Below the pieces are notes generated by a model. That model was given only the letters and a program-made list of their open reading frames with translations, made no database searches and had not been told where the DNA came from. A stretch of 64,000 bases of DNA from Phyto melanocephala (Eukaryota > Arthropoda > Insecta > Diptera > Rhinophoridae): the NCBI GenBank assembly GCA_941918925.1, contig OW799237.1, positions 109,028,515 to 109,092,514 on the forward strand. Direction: 5' to 3'. Shown one piece after another: positions 28,601 to 36,961 of this stretch (the stretch's first letter is position 1; every line of letters begins with the position of its first letter). A program made the position numbers and the translations under genes.

Positions 28601-30459
28601 ATTGAACTTCTGAAGTTGAAAGAACTAAATGCTCTGCAAAAAGCTTTAAAAAATTAACGAGGAAATACGTTTGTTTACAACTATTTAAAAAAATTACGCA
28701 CTAAAGTGGCAACAACTTTAATGGATGTTACAGATAAGCGGACAAAATCTGTAGCATAGACAATACGTGCAACTGGTTATTAAAAATATATCATAACTTT
28801 CCTTGAGGTAGAAATCTAAAGAAAAATAATTATTACGGAACGAACGTAATTCACAAGACATATTTATAAAAGGGTAAAACAGACTACTACACTACGTTTT
28901 TACTAACTTAGAGACATATTTTAACGATACTGAAAGTTGTAAAGTAAAACAATACAAATCTACTAACTGAACTATGATAGAGAGGAAAAGATTTGTAGAC
29001 TAGCATAAAATTAAATTATGCCAGCAACCAAAATTCGTAAAGAAAGTGATGCTAATGCTAGTGTACGGACAATTCGACAAGTTGTAAAATCTTACCCATT
29101 TCTTGTAGAACGGAAGCTACAAAAATACACCATTGAATTAAAAACGCATGTCGTAACGCCTTTAATTTGTCAGAGATAAGATTATATGGTCTGACAAGTG
29201 GTTTTAGGTAGTTTTTTTCGATGATGATGACACAGATGGCTTTAACCACTATTTTCAAAACTTAGAAAAGGAGATTATATTTTTGAAAAGAAGTCATAAC
29301 AGAGAAGCAGGAGTTATGTTATGGGGTATCATCGTTTTATGGGGCTAATGACGTGGTTTTGAAAGCAGCAAGAATGGCAGGAGCTTTTTATAAAATAATA
29401 TTGAAAAGTGCATTTTCACAAATAAACAATTTACTTGGGCCTATTTAATGGGCCTTTCAACAGGATAATGTTCCAATTCACACGGCCAGAGCTGTAAAAC
29501 AGTGGAATTATCTATATTTATCAGACCTTAATACTATGGAAAATGACTAGGATGGCTTGAAGGCGGCTAGCAATTTAAAACAACAGAAGCTTTAAAATAT
29601 GCAAGCTCTGAAGCCTGGAACCTAATTTCTCTTAAATACACATCATCTTAATCGCTTTACCAGCCTATGGCTACCAAAATATTTTAAGTGATTTATAAAA
29701 ACGGGGGGAGTACTCACTAATAAGACATTAAATTTACTTTATTTAATCATTAGTTATTTACACAAAAATACATTTTGTTTATTTTTATAGATTTATCATA
29801 CATTTCCTTATTAAAATTACCCTTAAAAAAGCTTTTTTTTCATACAACTACTAAAAGATACAAAATATAAATAAAAAAATATATTTTTTCGTCTCTCGGT
29901 TAATTAACAACGAGATTGCAACCAATTCAGACCCAAATTATTAATATAAAAAAAGAATAATTCCTTATTTATGTGGCTGGCAATGTACATACATATATAT
30001 ATATATATGTATATATGCATATATATACATATATACATATATATATTTTTTTTTTCTTACATATTCAATCCTTTAGTTACTATACTTAAAACTCATTAAC
30101 TCTTACTCTCTTACCTGTAAAATATTTGTTGTTATCTGACTATTGTGCTGCAATATCGTAGTCGATTGTATATTATTTATATTTGAACTATTGTTACCAT
30201 TGTTAAACTCCATTAAATCGGTGTTGTTGTTAAAATTCGTTAAAAAGATTTTTGTATTCCGCTGGTGCTGAGGATGCTGATATTGTTGGTATTGATTTAT
30301 TGTTACTTGATTTGTATAATCCGTAAATGTTGGTGACTCTGGTGGATTTTCTGGTGAATAAGGCTCCAAGATAGACTGAATGTCGTAATAATTGGATAGA
30401 TGTTGAAGGTGATGTTGTTGTTGATGATGTGGAACTGTAGCAACCAGCGATAAAGCCAT
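1105..30459 (-). CDS. gem: gemini (CP2/LSF family transcription factor), 5' ten coding exons, runs off left edge
   Basis: Homologue of Drosophila gemini and vertebrate TFCP2/LSF, a nuclear sequence-specific transcription factor. Ten exons (minus strand, in order): 30459-30115, 22213-22093, 22009-21794, 10688-10616, 9575-9280, 7036-6955, 6822-6678, 5370-4891, 3719-3535, 1285-1105. They join in frame to 708 codons (2124 nt) with no stop, and all introns are GT-AG. Residues 1 to about 370 are low-complexity (Q, N, S, H rich). The CP2 DNA-binding domain runs from about residue 374 (DDYKFQYILGAATS) through TLTYLNQGQSYEI, CFHERRLQY, NTVEILWDP, CISTEF and HGGEKGVPFRLQI to CQIKVFKLKGADRK near 600. 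HGGEKGVPFR places it in the LSF branch rather than Grainyhead. The C-terminal SAM-like and oligomerisation regions are not in the window and must lie to the left. The acceptor of exon 6 (7036) was chosen by phase and is the least certain junction. No upstream non-coding exon was proven. Confidence 0.9.
1286..3534. other. gem intron 9
   Basis: AT-rich. It holds the Helitron-like repeat at 2526-2899 and, at about 1785-1865, a fragment of the dispersed repeat that contains CTAGTCAAGCCCTTT. Nothing else is recognisable. Confidence 0.5.
2526..2899 (-). mobile_element. non-autonomous Helitron-like element, short copy
   Basis: Read on the minus strand it begins TCTATATATAAAA and ends in a GC-rich stretch followed by CTAG. 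It sits between an A and a T, as Helitrons do. It carries two of the roughly 121-bp GGGCGTGGC units that are expanded in the related copy at 18921-19911. The class assignment is inference from its ends. Confidence 0.65.
3535..3719 (-). CDS. gem: gem exon 9, end of the CP2 domain
   Basis: It codes for VFKLKGADRKHKQDREKIQK, then QPSYECTIMSD. The same order follows CQIK in TFCP2. Donor GAATA|gtaagt, phase 2. Confidence 0.93.
4545..4601. repeat. (ATT)n microsatellite
   Basis: A nearly pure run of about 17 ATT triplets within gem intron 8. A short artefactual poly-isoleucine ORF crosses it. Confidence 0.95.
4891..5370 (-). CDS. gem: gem exon 8, core of the CP2 DNA-binding domain
   Basis: A 160-codon exon, phase 0 on both sides. 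It codes for SVIKICFHERRLQYMEREQ, SRPGERIIEVDLPLSYG, NTVEILWDP, CISTEF and HGGEKGVPFRLQIETY. A linker of about 60 residues, rich in N, S, T and A, follows before CQIK. Human TFCP2 has only about 17 residues at that place. Confidence 0.95.
5371..6677. other. gem intron 7
   Basis: AT-rich intron sequence with a poly-T run near 6600. I see no coding exon or repeat that I can place. Confidence 0.4.
6678..6822 (-). CDS. gem: gem exon 7, CP2 domain
   Basis: Acceptor ccttag|ATTTC and donor TAAAG|gtaag. It codes for FQYILGAATSIATKNN, TLTYLNQGQSYEI and a K-rich segment, closely matching the N-terminal part of the TFCP2 DNA-binding domain. Confidence 0.92.
6955..7036 (-). CDS. gem: gem exon 6, start of the CP2 domain
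   Basis: An 82-base exon coding for IASKIEEISGGHDTT up to SDDYK. The strong-looking acceptor 11 bases further upstream (catcag|GGTTTG) would put the next codons out of frame with exon 5. The acceptor tgacag|TAATTG is chosen because it restores phase. Confidence 0.7.
7345..8049 (+). mobile_element. INE-1/DINE-1-like element, copy 1
   Basis: It begins TATACCCTTCACC, then passes CATTTCCGACCCCATAAAG and a GTCCGTCTG-rich tract, as INE-1/DINE-1 elements of Drosophila do. A CATA microsatellite and A/T-rich core follow, then GGCTCAGCTGGGA. It ends in the short palindrome ATTCGGCACGGCCGAAT and TACTTGTTT. Structure and order match the other copies in the window. Confidence 0.75.
8165..9000 (+). pseudogene. 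degenerate Tc1/mariner-superfamily transposase
   Basis: Broken reading frames still show transposase blocks in order: a PHR-like stretch near 8300-8460, NMIMDFLLPQLDDIDLNDM then a QQDD-like run near 8550-8630, and near 8820-8990 NKPETLLELKSKIQRVIGKI and KRVMACHQSR. The catalytic middle is partly missing, there are many stops, and a LINE 3' fragment (8628-8770) interrupts it. It is a dead copy in gem intron 5. Confidence 0.75.
8628..8770 (-). mobile_element. LINE 3'-end fragment, copy 1
   Basis: GTAGGAAAGGGGGATGCA and CACTGGGAGACCAATA closely match the 3' end of the LINE fragment at 62221-62870. It is inserted inside the Tc1/mariner fossil. The right boundary is approximate. Confidence 0.6.
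9280..9575 (-). CDS. gem: gem exon 5
   Basis: Acceptor cttcaag|TGAATCC and donor GTTG|gtaagtg. It codes for about 98 residues rich in S, N and K with no recognisable domain. It ends in phase 1. Confidence 0.8.
10616..10688 (-). CDS. gem: gem exon 4
   Basis: A 73-base exon with acceptor tttcag|GTCGTGG and donor AACAA|gtaag. It codes for RGTWSDDIGFDLNADF and joins exons 3 and 5 in frame. Confidence 0.8.
11820..12448. mobile_element. non-autonomous terminal-inverted-repeat DNA transposon, about 630 bp
   Basis: The left end is CAGCGGTAAAAAG and the right end is the reverse complement of CAGCGGTAAAAGTCC, giving 11 identical terminal bases. The motif AAAGGCCTT recurs near both ends (about 11855, 11985, 12335 and 12405). 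No transposase frame remains and I see no matching flanking duplication, so the superfamily (perhaps hAT) is uncertain. Confidence 0.65.
12704..13577 (-). mobile_element. INE-1/DINE-1-like element, copy 2
   Basis: Full-length and inverted relative to copy 1. From the left it reads AACAAGTAAGAGCGC, the palindrome ATTCGGCCGTGCCGAAT, an A-rich core of more than 250 bases, GGCTCAGCTGGGATTCGA, a GTAT microsatellite, a GACAGACGG tract, TTTATGGGGTCGGAAATG and a terminal TGTGAAGGGTATAA. The 98-aa frame at 13157-13453 is an accident of this repeat. Confidence 0.8.
15582..15836. repeat. 255-bp foldback with ~25-bp inverted arms
   Basis: GATGTCTTACTTCCTCAACC at 15582 is matched in reverse complement by the stretch ending in AAGGCATC at 15836. 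About 23 of 25 positions pair. The interior is AT-rich and has no coding frame. It resembles a small foldback or MITE element. Confidence 0.6.
17763..18720 (+). mobile_element. INE-1/DINE-1-like element, copy 3 (long, diverged form)
   Basis: It opens TATACCCTTCACCTGTGGTG, keeps CATTTCCGACCCCATAAAG, and closes with AGATTCGGCACGGCCGAAT then TTATTTGTTT. The interior differs from copies 1 and 2: it holds the widespread block with AAAGGGCTTGACGAGG near 18550 and a block shared with about 23610-23890. Confidence 0.65.
18921..19911 (-). mobile_element. Helitron-like element built from about seven tandem 121-bp units
   Basis: Read on the minus strand it starts TCTATATATATAAAAG and ends GCCGGGCTTTTCTAG, a GC-rich stretch plus CTAG. 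It lies between a host A and a host T. Inside, units starting GGGCGTGGC recur near 19028, 19150, 19273, 19394, 19516, 19635 and 19758. Spacing is 119-123 bases, and each carries GTCATGACAGCTCAATATG and AAATCGGTCCAGTGCAAG. There is no coding capacity, so it must be mobilised by another element. A CA microsatellite lies at 19868-19886. Confidence 0.7.
20698..20787. repeat. perfect 21-bp inverted repeat, 48-base loop
   Basis: CTTTAGTTAATTTTTGCCAA at 20698 pairs with its exact reverse complement ending at 20787. The arms are 21 bases and the loop is 48. It could be a small foldback element or just a hairpin; no function is evident. Confidence 0.7.
21794..22009 (-). CDS. gem: gem exon 3
   Basis: Acceptor ttttag|ACGATC and donor AGTG|gtaagtg, phase 1 to phase 1. 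It codes for about 72 residues including a basic ARKRR stretch followed by MEWDPLDIG. Confidence 0.8.
22093..22213 (-). CDS. gem: gem exon 2
   Basis: Acceptor ttgcag|CCTTC and donor CCGG|gtaagt. It codes for about 40 residues, including EPVITFVDSPPNSEESWPG. It enters in phase 0 and leaves in phase 1, which fits both neighbours. The following intron is only 83 bases. Confidence 0.75.
23605..23890 (+). mobile_element. INE-1-like fragment, diverged
   Basis: GTGGCATCACTCTTCTGAAAA, AATATTCGGGAATATATCG and CATTTGTTGCTATTTATAGA follow the same order as the interior of copy 3 (about 17920-18130). Both ends are lost. Confidence 0.5.
25440..25887. other. unassigned insert between INE-1 copy 4 and the Helitron-like repeat
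   Basis: Unlike its surroundings it includes a GC-rich patch at about 25550-25625 (AATCTCGGAACCCGTTCGCT through CGCCACAACCGCGGCG). I do not recognise it. It may be part of the Helitron-like insertion or a separate one. Confidence 0.4.
25888..26388 (+). mobile_element. Helitron-like insertion of a second subfamily, 3'-truncated
   Basis: It starts TCTATATATATAAAAATC after an A. The common insect repeat text TGTTTGTGCTTTATAGACGG and units around GTGGGCGTGGC (about 26185 and 26320) follow. It breaks off at about 26388, where INE-1 copy 4 resumes, and no CTRR end is visible. Confidence 0.55.
27701..28080 (-). mobile_element. possible Helitron-like end
   Basis: CTAGCTGAACCGGACCGCTT followed by a short stem (CTTTGTTAGTCCCCACAAAG) resembles a Helitron 3' end read on the minus strand. 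I cannot locate the other end, so the right limit is a guess. Confidence 0.3.
28970..29700 (+). pseudogene. degenerate Tc1-like transposase
   Basis: Frameshifted remains of a DDE transposase. The N-terminal part begins near MPATKIRKESDANA (29018). Near 29455-29510 the reading gives QQDNVPIHTARAVKQWN, the block around the second catalytic aspartate. A weak LNPMENVW-like motif follows near 29530. Multiple stops and indels show it is inactive. I could not fix terminal inverted repeats. Confidence 0.75.
29988..30046. repeat. AT/TA-rich microsatellite
   Basis: Alternating ATAT interspersed with GTATAT and CATATA, directly downstream of the first coding exon's donor in gem intron 1. Confidence 0.85.
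30115..30459 (-). CDS. gem: gem exon 1 (first coding exon)
   Basis: It begins with ATG (MALSLVATVPHHQQQ) and codes for 115 residues rich in Q, N and H. It ends in phase 0 at a TTACAG|gtaag donor. Its membership in gem rests on strand, phase match with the next exon and position; the low-complexity sequence itself is not diagnostic. Confidence 0.7.
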
Positions 30460-32945
30460 TCAGCTGATAATAATTTTCGATCTTAGAGCTCTTGATAAGG
30501 GCTCTTTAGATGTAGTGAGAGAGATTAATATTTTGTATTTACGCGATAAAAACGGAAAGTTACAAAAATTAATAATTTAACTTTTTTTAGACAAAAAATT
30601 TTTAACTAATATTATATGTAACTCTTTTTGTTAACACATTACATTTCACAATAACTTGCAGCAACAACAAATTTTTCACAATTGTTTTTTTACTTGTAAT
30701 TCGATATTGTAAACCTTATCGATTTTTTTTTTAATTTTTTGTTAGGTTTTCTTTAAATTTTGTATTTTTTGTCTTAAGTTTAAAAATTTCTTTTTTTTTA
30801 TATATATGTATATATATAAACGTTTAAAGTTTTATAAAATATTTTTAGGCCGACAACAAAGAGACGGATGTTAATTTGTACCAGGCAATCCAATTAAAAC
30901 AATACAAAAAAGGAATTGTAGAGTTTTTTAATACCGGTGGTCTCACGCTGACGATGGCTACGTAAAAGAGTGTTTTCAACTTTTAACAGCATCTTGTTGA
31001 TTAGATAAATGTGACTTTCAGGATACTCATTAAGATAGAAGAAGGAAGAACTCGTATAAATGTCCCGTTCAATTTTCTCCATTTATTGTAAAAATCAAAT
31101 GATGTTTTTTCTTAAGAAAAAAACAAAATTCGTCGAATTCTAGTACAGTTATAGAAGCCGTTTTGAAGATTTTATTTAAACAGTTTTTATTTTATAATAT
31201 TTAATTAATTTATTAAGCACTTTTGTTATTGGGATATGTAGAATTTGTAATGTTATTTAAAAATCTGAATTACGAAAGCGTATCCGTGATATTTTTTTTT
31301 ATAGTTCTTATTGACAACTCGAACAAGTTGTAAATTTAAATTTTATCTTTTATAAGCACAAACTTTTAACTTTTTATATTTTTTTTTAATTTTATATTTT
31401 GTATGTACATATGTATGTATATTAATATTTATCTCAGGTATGTTACACTTGGTTTTACAAATACAATATTTTCACACTTTGTATTATAATACAATAAAAT
31501 AATTATTATCTTTTTTATAATGCTGTTATCTAGCACAGTCTACTTTTTTTCTAACACTTGTTTTGATATAAAATGTTATTTTTTAATAAATTTTTATTTT
31601 TTCATTAATATGTAAAATATTCCAAACAAATAAAGTTGATAACTCGATCAAAAACTTTATTGCACGTTAGTGGAGCAATTTTAACACAACGAAGCAGGGC
31701 TTCGCATGGCGAAAGGAGACCAACATCTTAGCAGAACCTTGGTTGAGACAACCACCAGTGAACGCGTAACGACGAACCTAAACAGCGAACAGAACGGAAC
31801 AACCGCTTTAAAACGATTGTATGAACGTTGAGAGCTAGATGATCAATGAAATGTGAGGCACTGCCACAATTTGTATACGTATTGGTATCGCCACTAGTAT
31901 GTAGTAGTAGTAATTTAAATTGTTCTTTCTCCACGAATATTATTTTAATTTTATTCTGTTGTTGATTTGTTTGTATGCATAAAATGTTAATAAAATAATT
32001 AAAATGATACTTGAAGCTGTTGGCGAGATAACTAACTGTTTTTATACTTTACACAAAGTAAAATGCCTATTCTACAATAAACAATAGCTATTATAGCCGA
32101 TGCCTAACGATTCGTTATGACATTCATATATGTACTTATGTGCATGTGTGTATACACTGTTTAAATAACGACACATTAAATACAAAGATATATTTAAGAA
32201 TGACACAAATTGATCTTTTGGAGTGAAATTCACTTTATATTGATTGTAGCAAAAATTAATAATTAAAAAATATACATAAATAACTCTTATTTATGCTCTC
32301 AGAGTAGTAGTCAGTTGTTTTTAATAATTTTTTTCTTTCAGCTTTAACTGGTATGTATCACTATTTGATTATTATTGTTTGGCAACAAGTTGTTTTTGTG
32401 TGTAGTTAGTTGTAGGTATGTAAATTAGTATTGACTAGGTTTATTTAGAAATTTAATGTAAATTTCAAATACAATGACAAATAATATTAATACGACTTTT
32501 TTTATTACAGTTATAATTTTTTGTTTATTTCTTTTTTATTCATTTCGACACACACTAGGTATTTAATTTAAATACTTTGAGGAATAATTTTAAACTGAAT
32601 AACAAAAACACTAATTATTGATGACGGTAATAACGAGTTTTCTATATTTATTAATCCATTTGTAAGTAGAGTACATACATATGTATTTGTAACAGTGAGT
32701 TAAATGACACGGCAATTTTTTAGGTGTATTAAGACGTTGTTGCGTTAAGCACTCGGCATGTAAGACTGATTTTACTGAAAGCGCACAATTAAAAACCAAG
32801 TCTCTTACGAACTTTTTATTACTGAATACAAATATTTATATAATATTAGAAGTAATGCTATCAAACCTTTCCACCTCAACACCCATTAAAAAAAGATCTT
32901 GTTACGTTTGTTTATAATTATTGAGTATATTGGAGTATTTCTTAA
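30460..32945. other. region upstream of the first gem coding exon
   Basis: Mostly AT-rich. Two less AT-rich patches stand out. One at 30860-31082 has an open minus-strand frame I do not recognise. The other, at 31640-31935, is the best candidate for gem promoter or 5' UTR sequence (GTTCGCTG- and CGTCG-rich on the minus strand). No splice link from either to gem could be demonstrated. Confidence 0.35.
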
Positions 32946-35838
32946 TAGGGTGAGTTCTCCTAAGTTCGGCATGCACCAATAGTCGGCAGTTTTGACTTTA
33001 AAGTTAAATAAATAAGAATAACGATAATTTTATATATAAGTAAGATATAGATTTAGTTTAAAATATACTCATTTTTCTTTATGTAATTTTTAAATTTGAT
33101 TGACATGAGTATTTCAACCTATTTTTGACCTCGTAATATGACTATCTCTCAACACGTGCGATAGAGCCTTTTTTTTTTTACAAATTTGTTAGTGGTAGCG
33201 TCATCTTAAACAAGTACTAAATCATATAATTTTAATTATTTTTTTTACCAAAGTGGGTTTAAAAGGTAAAATTTTATTTAAATATTGCTTCAGATATGAA
33301 AATTTTTATAAAAAATAATTTTTTGGCTTAAATTGATGGCTGCCGACATTAGGGACAATAATTTTTAAGATTTTTAATAGTCGGCATATAATGCCGACTT
33401 CAGGAAAATTTATGTTTTCGCATATTAAGCTAAAATTATAGAAAATTGTTTAATACTCACCTCTCTTTGCAATAGTTATAAAGAAAATGAGTTTAAAATA
33501 AATTTACCTAATAGTCGGCACAATTTATATTGAGTATCTTATGGACTGCCGAGTATTGGAATATAGAATTCTAAAGTCGGCAGCATTTTTATTTGTCTGG
33601 ATATAGCAAAATAAAGTTATTTTTTAAGATTCATTAGAAAAGAAGGTGACAACTGAAATTATAGATAGTTCAATGCTTAAAAAAACCAGTCGCAAGTTCT
33701 CTTAAAGTTTCTGCAGAAACATAAAACATCATTGAAAAACACGCCATGAATCTTAAATTAAGAAAAGGTTCAACGCATACGATACAAAGACGAACAGAAG
33801 ATCGTTCAATTTTTAATCCACGCGAAAAATTAAGTCTTAAGTTCACTTGAAGTTTTAGCAGACTGAAAACACGCAACTTTTTACGCGAATGATAGCGCCT
33901 TTAGTTGTCTCAATTGCGATAATTAGAAGAATTGAAAATTATCTTAGATTAACCCGTAAATACTACTACAAATGGAAAATTTAAGTCAGTGAAAATAAAA
34001 CTCAAGCTATTGTATTTCCATCAACAAATCACGAAAACGCTTTCCTACTAGATGTTTATCGTCTAGGAGAATAATTATCCTATTGAAGGACGAAATTAAA
34101 AATGTAAGAGTAATCCTTAAAAAAAACTTATTATGTTAATTACATTTGTGAAAAGGCAATTAAGTGTAGCCGTGCCTTATATCCCTTAATTAACCGAAGA
34201 TCTAAACTTAATATAAAGATTATCACCTATGATTATCAAGTCTGGTCCCAAAAGACTGAAAATTGCGAATTATTTAAAATATAAATTAAAAAATAATAAT
34301 AAACATCTACCTTTTAGATATTCCACTTATCTTCTACATAGAAACTGAAGACTTAAAAATGTTTAATCCATTGACAAGGAAACTGACTCTGTCATTTAAT
34401 CAAAACTGCAGAATGTTAAATTTTGAATTAATAAGAAATTTGCCGAACAACTTGAGGGTCTTTTGTTTAAAAGACACATTTTAATGATTTACTTAAATTT
34501 TTTTATATCTTCTAAGTTGATACGAGGTTTTTTATGAACAACTTTACTTTAAAACTGTGATATTATTAGTTTAAGATTTAAGAATTTTATCCCAATCTAG
34601 AAAATTTTCGTTTTATTTCTAATCATGTTTAAGTTTTTCCTTAATTTTTAGTCATATGATGACTATGTAGAGTTATGATATTATTGTATGTGAATATTTA
34701 ATGATCACGAAGGCTTACTTTATGATTGTGTAACATCACATTATAATAAATTTCAAATATTTTGTTGTTTTTTGGTTTCATATTATGATCATATAAGATG
34801 AAATTATAAATTTATGATTATATGGGATAATTTAATTATCATTTGCGATCCCAACATGATTATTACATGATACTTTCATTAAACTTATAATGATTACTTG
34901 CAATCATTGTATGTTTTATCGTAGTATGTTGCTCATGGATTATGATGACCTCAACCATTTAACGGTTTACACAGTTTGTCATTCCTTTTGTAATTTCTTT
35001 AATATAAATTGTTGGCCCTATAAAGTATATATATTCTGAATCCTTATAGATACAGGAATTGATTTATCTAAGTCCGTTTGTCTGTATGTATGTTGACATC
35101 AAATTTTTTGAAGCTACTTATATGGTACAAATTTGTCATATATGCTTTCGAGAAATTCGCTATTGAAAATCTGTTATGTGAGCACATTAAGAGCTGAAAT
35201 ACAACAATTTTCAAACAATTTTACCCAAATTTTGCAGCTCCTAGGGAACTTCTTAAAGCGTTTGTTACGTAAATATAAAATATGTACCTTTGGCAACGTA
35301 AGTTGAAAATCTTGGTTTAATGAGCCAATTAACGACAAAGACATTTTTGGAAAAAATGTAAATTAAAAGTTCAGATTATTATGTACATATGTATATATGA
35401 TGGTACAAACTGTGTGAAGGGTATATAAAATTCTTCGCAGCCAAATATAGCGCTTTAAATTGTTTCTTTATATGTTTATTAACATATTGAACATACAAAA
35501 TTTCAAATGGCTTACTTTTTAAATAAAAAACAACTTGAATTCTTGTAAGATCCTATTGTTTCCTTAGTAAAAATGCAATGCCGACAATTGGGTCAAAAAG
35601 TGCCGAAATTAGGCAAACGGGTGCCGACTATTGGCAAAAATGGTACATTTTAGAAAAAACGTAAATTACTCAAATTAAATAAAAACATTCTTTAAAATAG
35701 TTAATTGAGTCTAAAACTATACCAATCACTTAGCAACAAAAATCCGTTGACAACTTAATATCATGTCCGCACTCATAAGAGCATCAGTTTAAAAATGAAA
35801 AAAAAGTTAAAGTGCCGACTACTGGAGAACTCACCCTA
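32946..35838. mobile_element. 2.9-kb terminal-inverted-repeat element with repeated GTCGGCA motifs
   Basis: Both ends carry TAGGGTGAGTTCTCC as a perfect 15-bp inverted repeat; the outer TA may be the target duplication. GTCGGCA or its complement recurs about ten times near the ends: about 32980, 33344, 33382, 33398, 33512, 33545 and 33574 on the left, and about 35580, 35623 and 35813 on the right. The interior has no transposase I recognise. It also contains a diverged INE-1-like segment at 34970-35466. Confidence 0.7.
34970..35466 (+). mobile_element. INE-1-like element, copy 5, strongly diverged
   Basis: CAGTTTGTCATTCCTTTTGT, a GTCCGTTTGTCTG tract and GTGTGAAGGGTATATAAAAT then CAAATATAGCGC keep the family order with many changes. 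It lies inside the element at 32946-35838. Confidence 0.55.
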
Positions 35839-36961
35839 TACAGAGTTAAATGAGATTGATTAAACAACAAGTGAGTAAAAAACTCGGCAAATATAGTGTA
35901 TGTTTCTGATAACAAATATTAAAATAAAATTAATGAATTCAAGTTAAGTCAACTAGTTAACGAGCAAACACACTTGTACATACATACATAAAGTATATAC
36001 ATTTTATATTTAAAAAATTTATTGAAAAAATTAAAAAATTTTCCTGAAAAAAAAATACTAAAGCCGAAAAAGATTTTCAGAAAGTATATAAATTAGTGGA
36101 ACATACAAATGTATGTACATATTTAAATAAGCATGTTGTGTTATGTGACTAGAGATGGAATCGTGAATAAGTTTTTACTCACTATGAAAAGAAAAGTTTT
36201 TGTGTATCATATCATATGGTGCCACAATATCCTTTGCTATACAAAAACTTTTTCATCTCACAGCTTCACAGATCGATAATTGAGCCCCTGATGAACCTTC
36301 ATTTTCTCACGCTTATGCTTACGATCACAATTACATAATATTCATGAAAAAAATCAAAATTACAACATTTTTAATTAGGGAATAATAGTACCTATAGAAT
36401 TCTAGACGTAGTACATAAAGAGGTGAGGAGAGTGTACGTACGAGAAAAGAGGTAGGAAAGCGAAAGCGCACACACATGGCGAATAAATCCATTATTGGTA
36501 ATCCTTAAATTTTAATTTATTAAATTCTCTAAAACAATAGTTATTATTATGTACATCTCAAATCTGTTTTATGAACTCTATATAAATTTATTATGAATTT
36601 AAGAATAAAATATAAACTCGTTATAAGTAGCTTTAAATATTCACTTTATTTATTTTGTATTATACAAGAAACAAAACAAATAAGACTAAAAATCATAATT
36701 TTTAGTTGTAGCTAGCTTCTTAAAATTTAAATATATTTTTCAGATTCAACGTTTTTTCATTTTACTAAATACAGATATACCATTTTAACTTCCGGTTATT
36801 AATGGTACCATATTCATTTGTGACACTAGCAAATCAACTGTCAAGTAAATGTTTTAGTATGGCACCACTAGCATATAATTCTTTGGAACTGAACGCAAAA
36901 CAAAAAAGTTTATTTATCCAATTTTAGCTCAATTTTATGTACAAATTAATTTTCGAATATT
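35839..36961. other. intergenic region upstream of MED9
   Basis: It holds the palindromic repeat at about 36150-36300 and otherwise AT-rich DNA. The MED9 promoter must lie in the last few hundred bases; no clear core motif was seen. Confidence 0.4.
36150..36300. repeat. palindromic ~140-bp MITE, copy 1
   Basis: GGAATCGTGAATAAG, then AAGTTTTTGTGTATCATATC and ATGGTGCCACAATATCC, then CTTTTTCATCTCACAG up to GATAATTGAGCCCCTG. The same order occurs at 43241-43461 and 44877-45012. The left edge is approximate. Confidence 0.6.

Larger units (their letters stand above)
22214..30114. other. gem intron 1, 7.9 kb
   Basis: It contains an INE-1-like fragment near 23605-23890, the hAT-like element 24829-27179 with nested insertions, a Helitron-like end near 27701, the Tc1-like fossil at 28970-29700 and an AT/TA microsatellite at 29988-30046. 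The stretch 22300-23600 is AT-rich with nothing recognisable. Confidence 0.5.
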
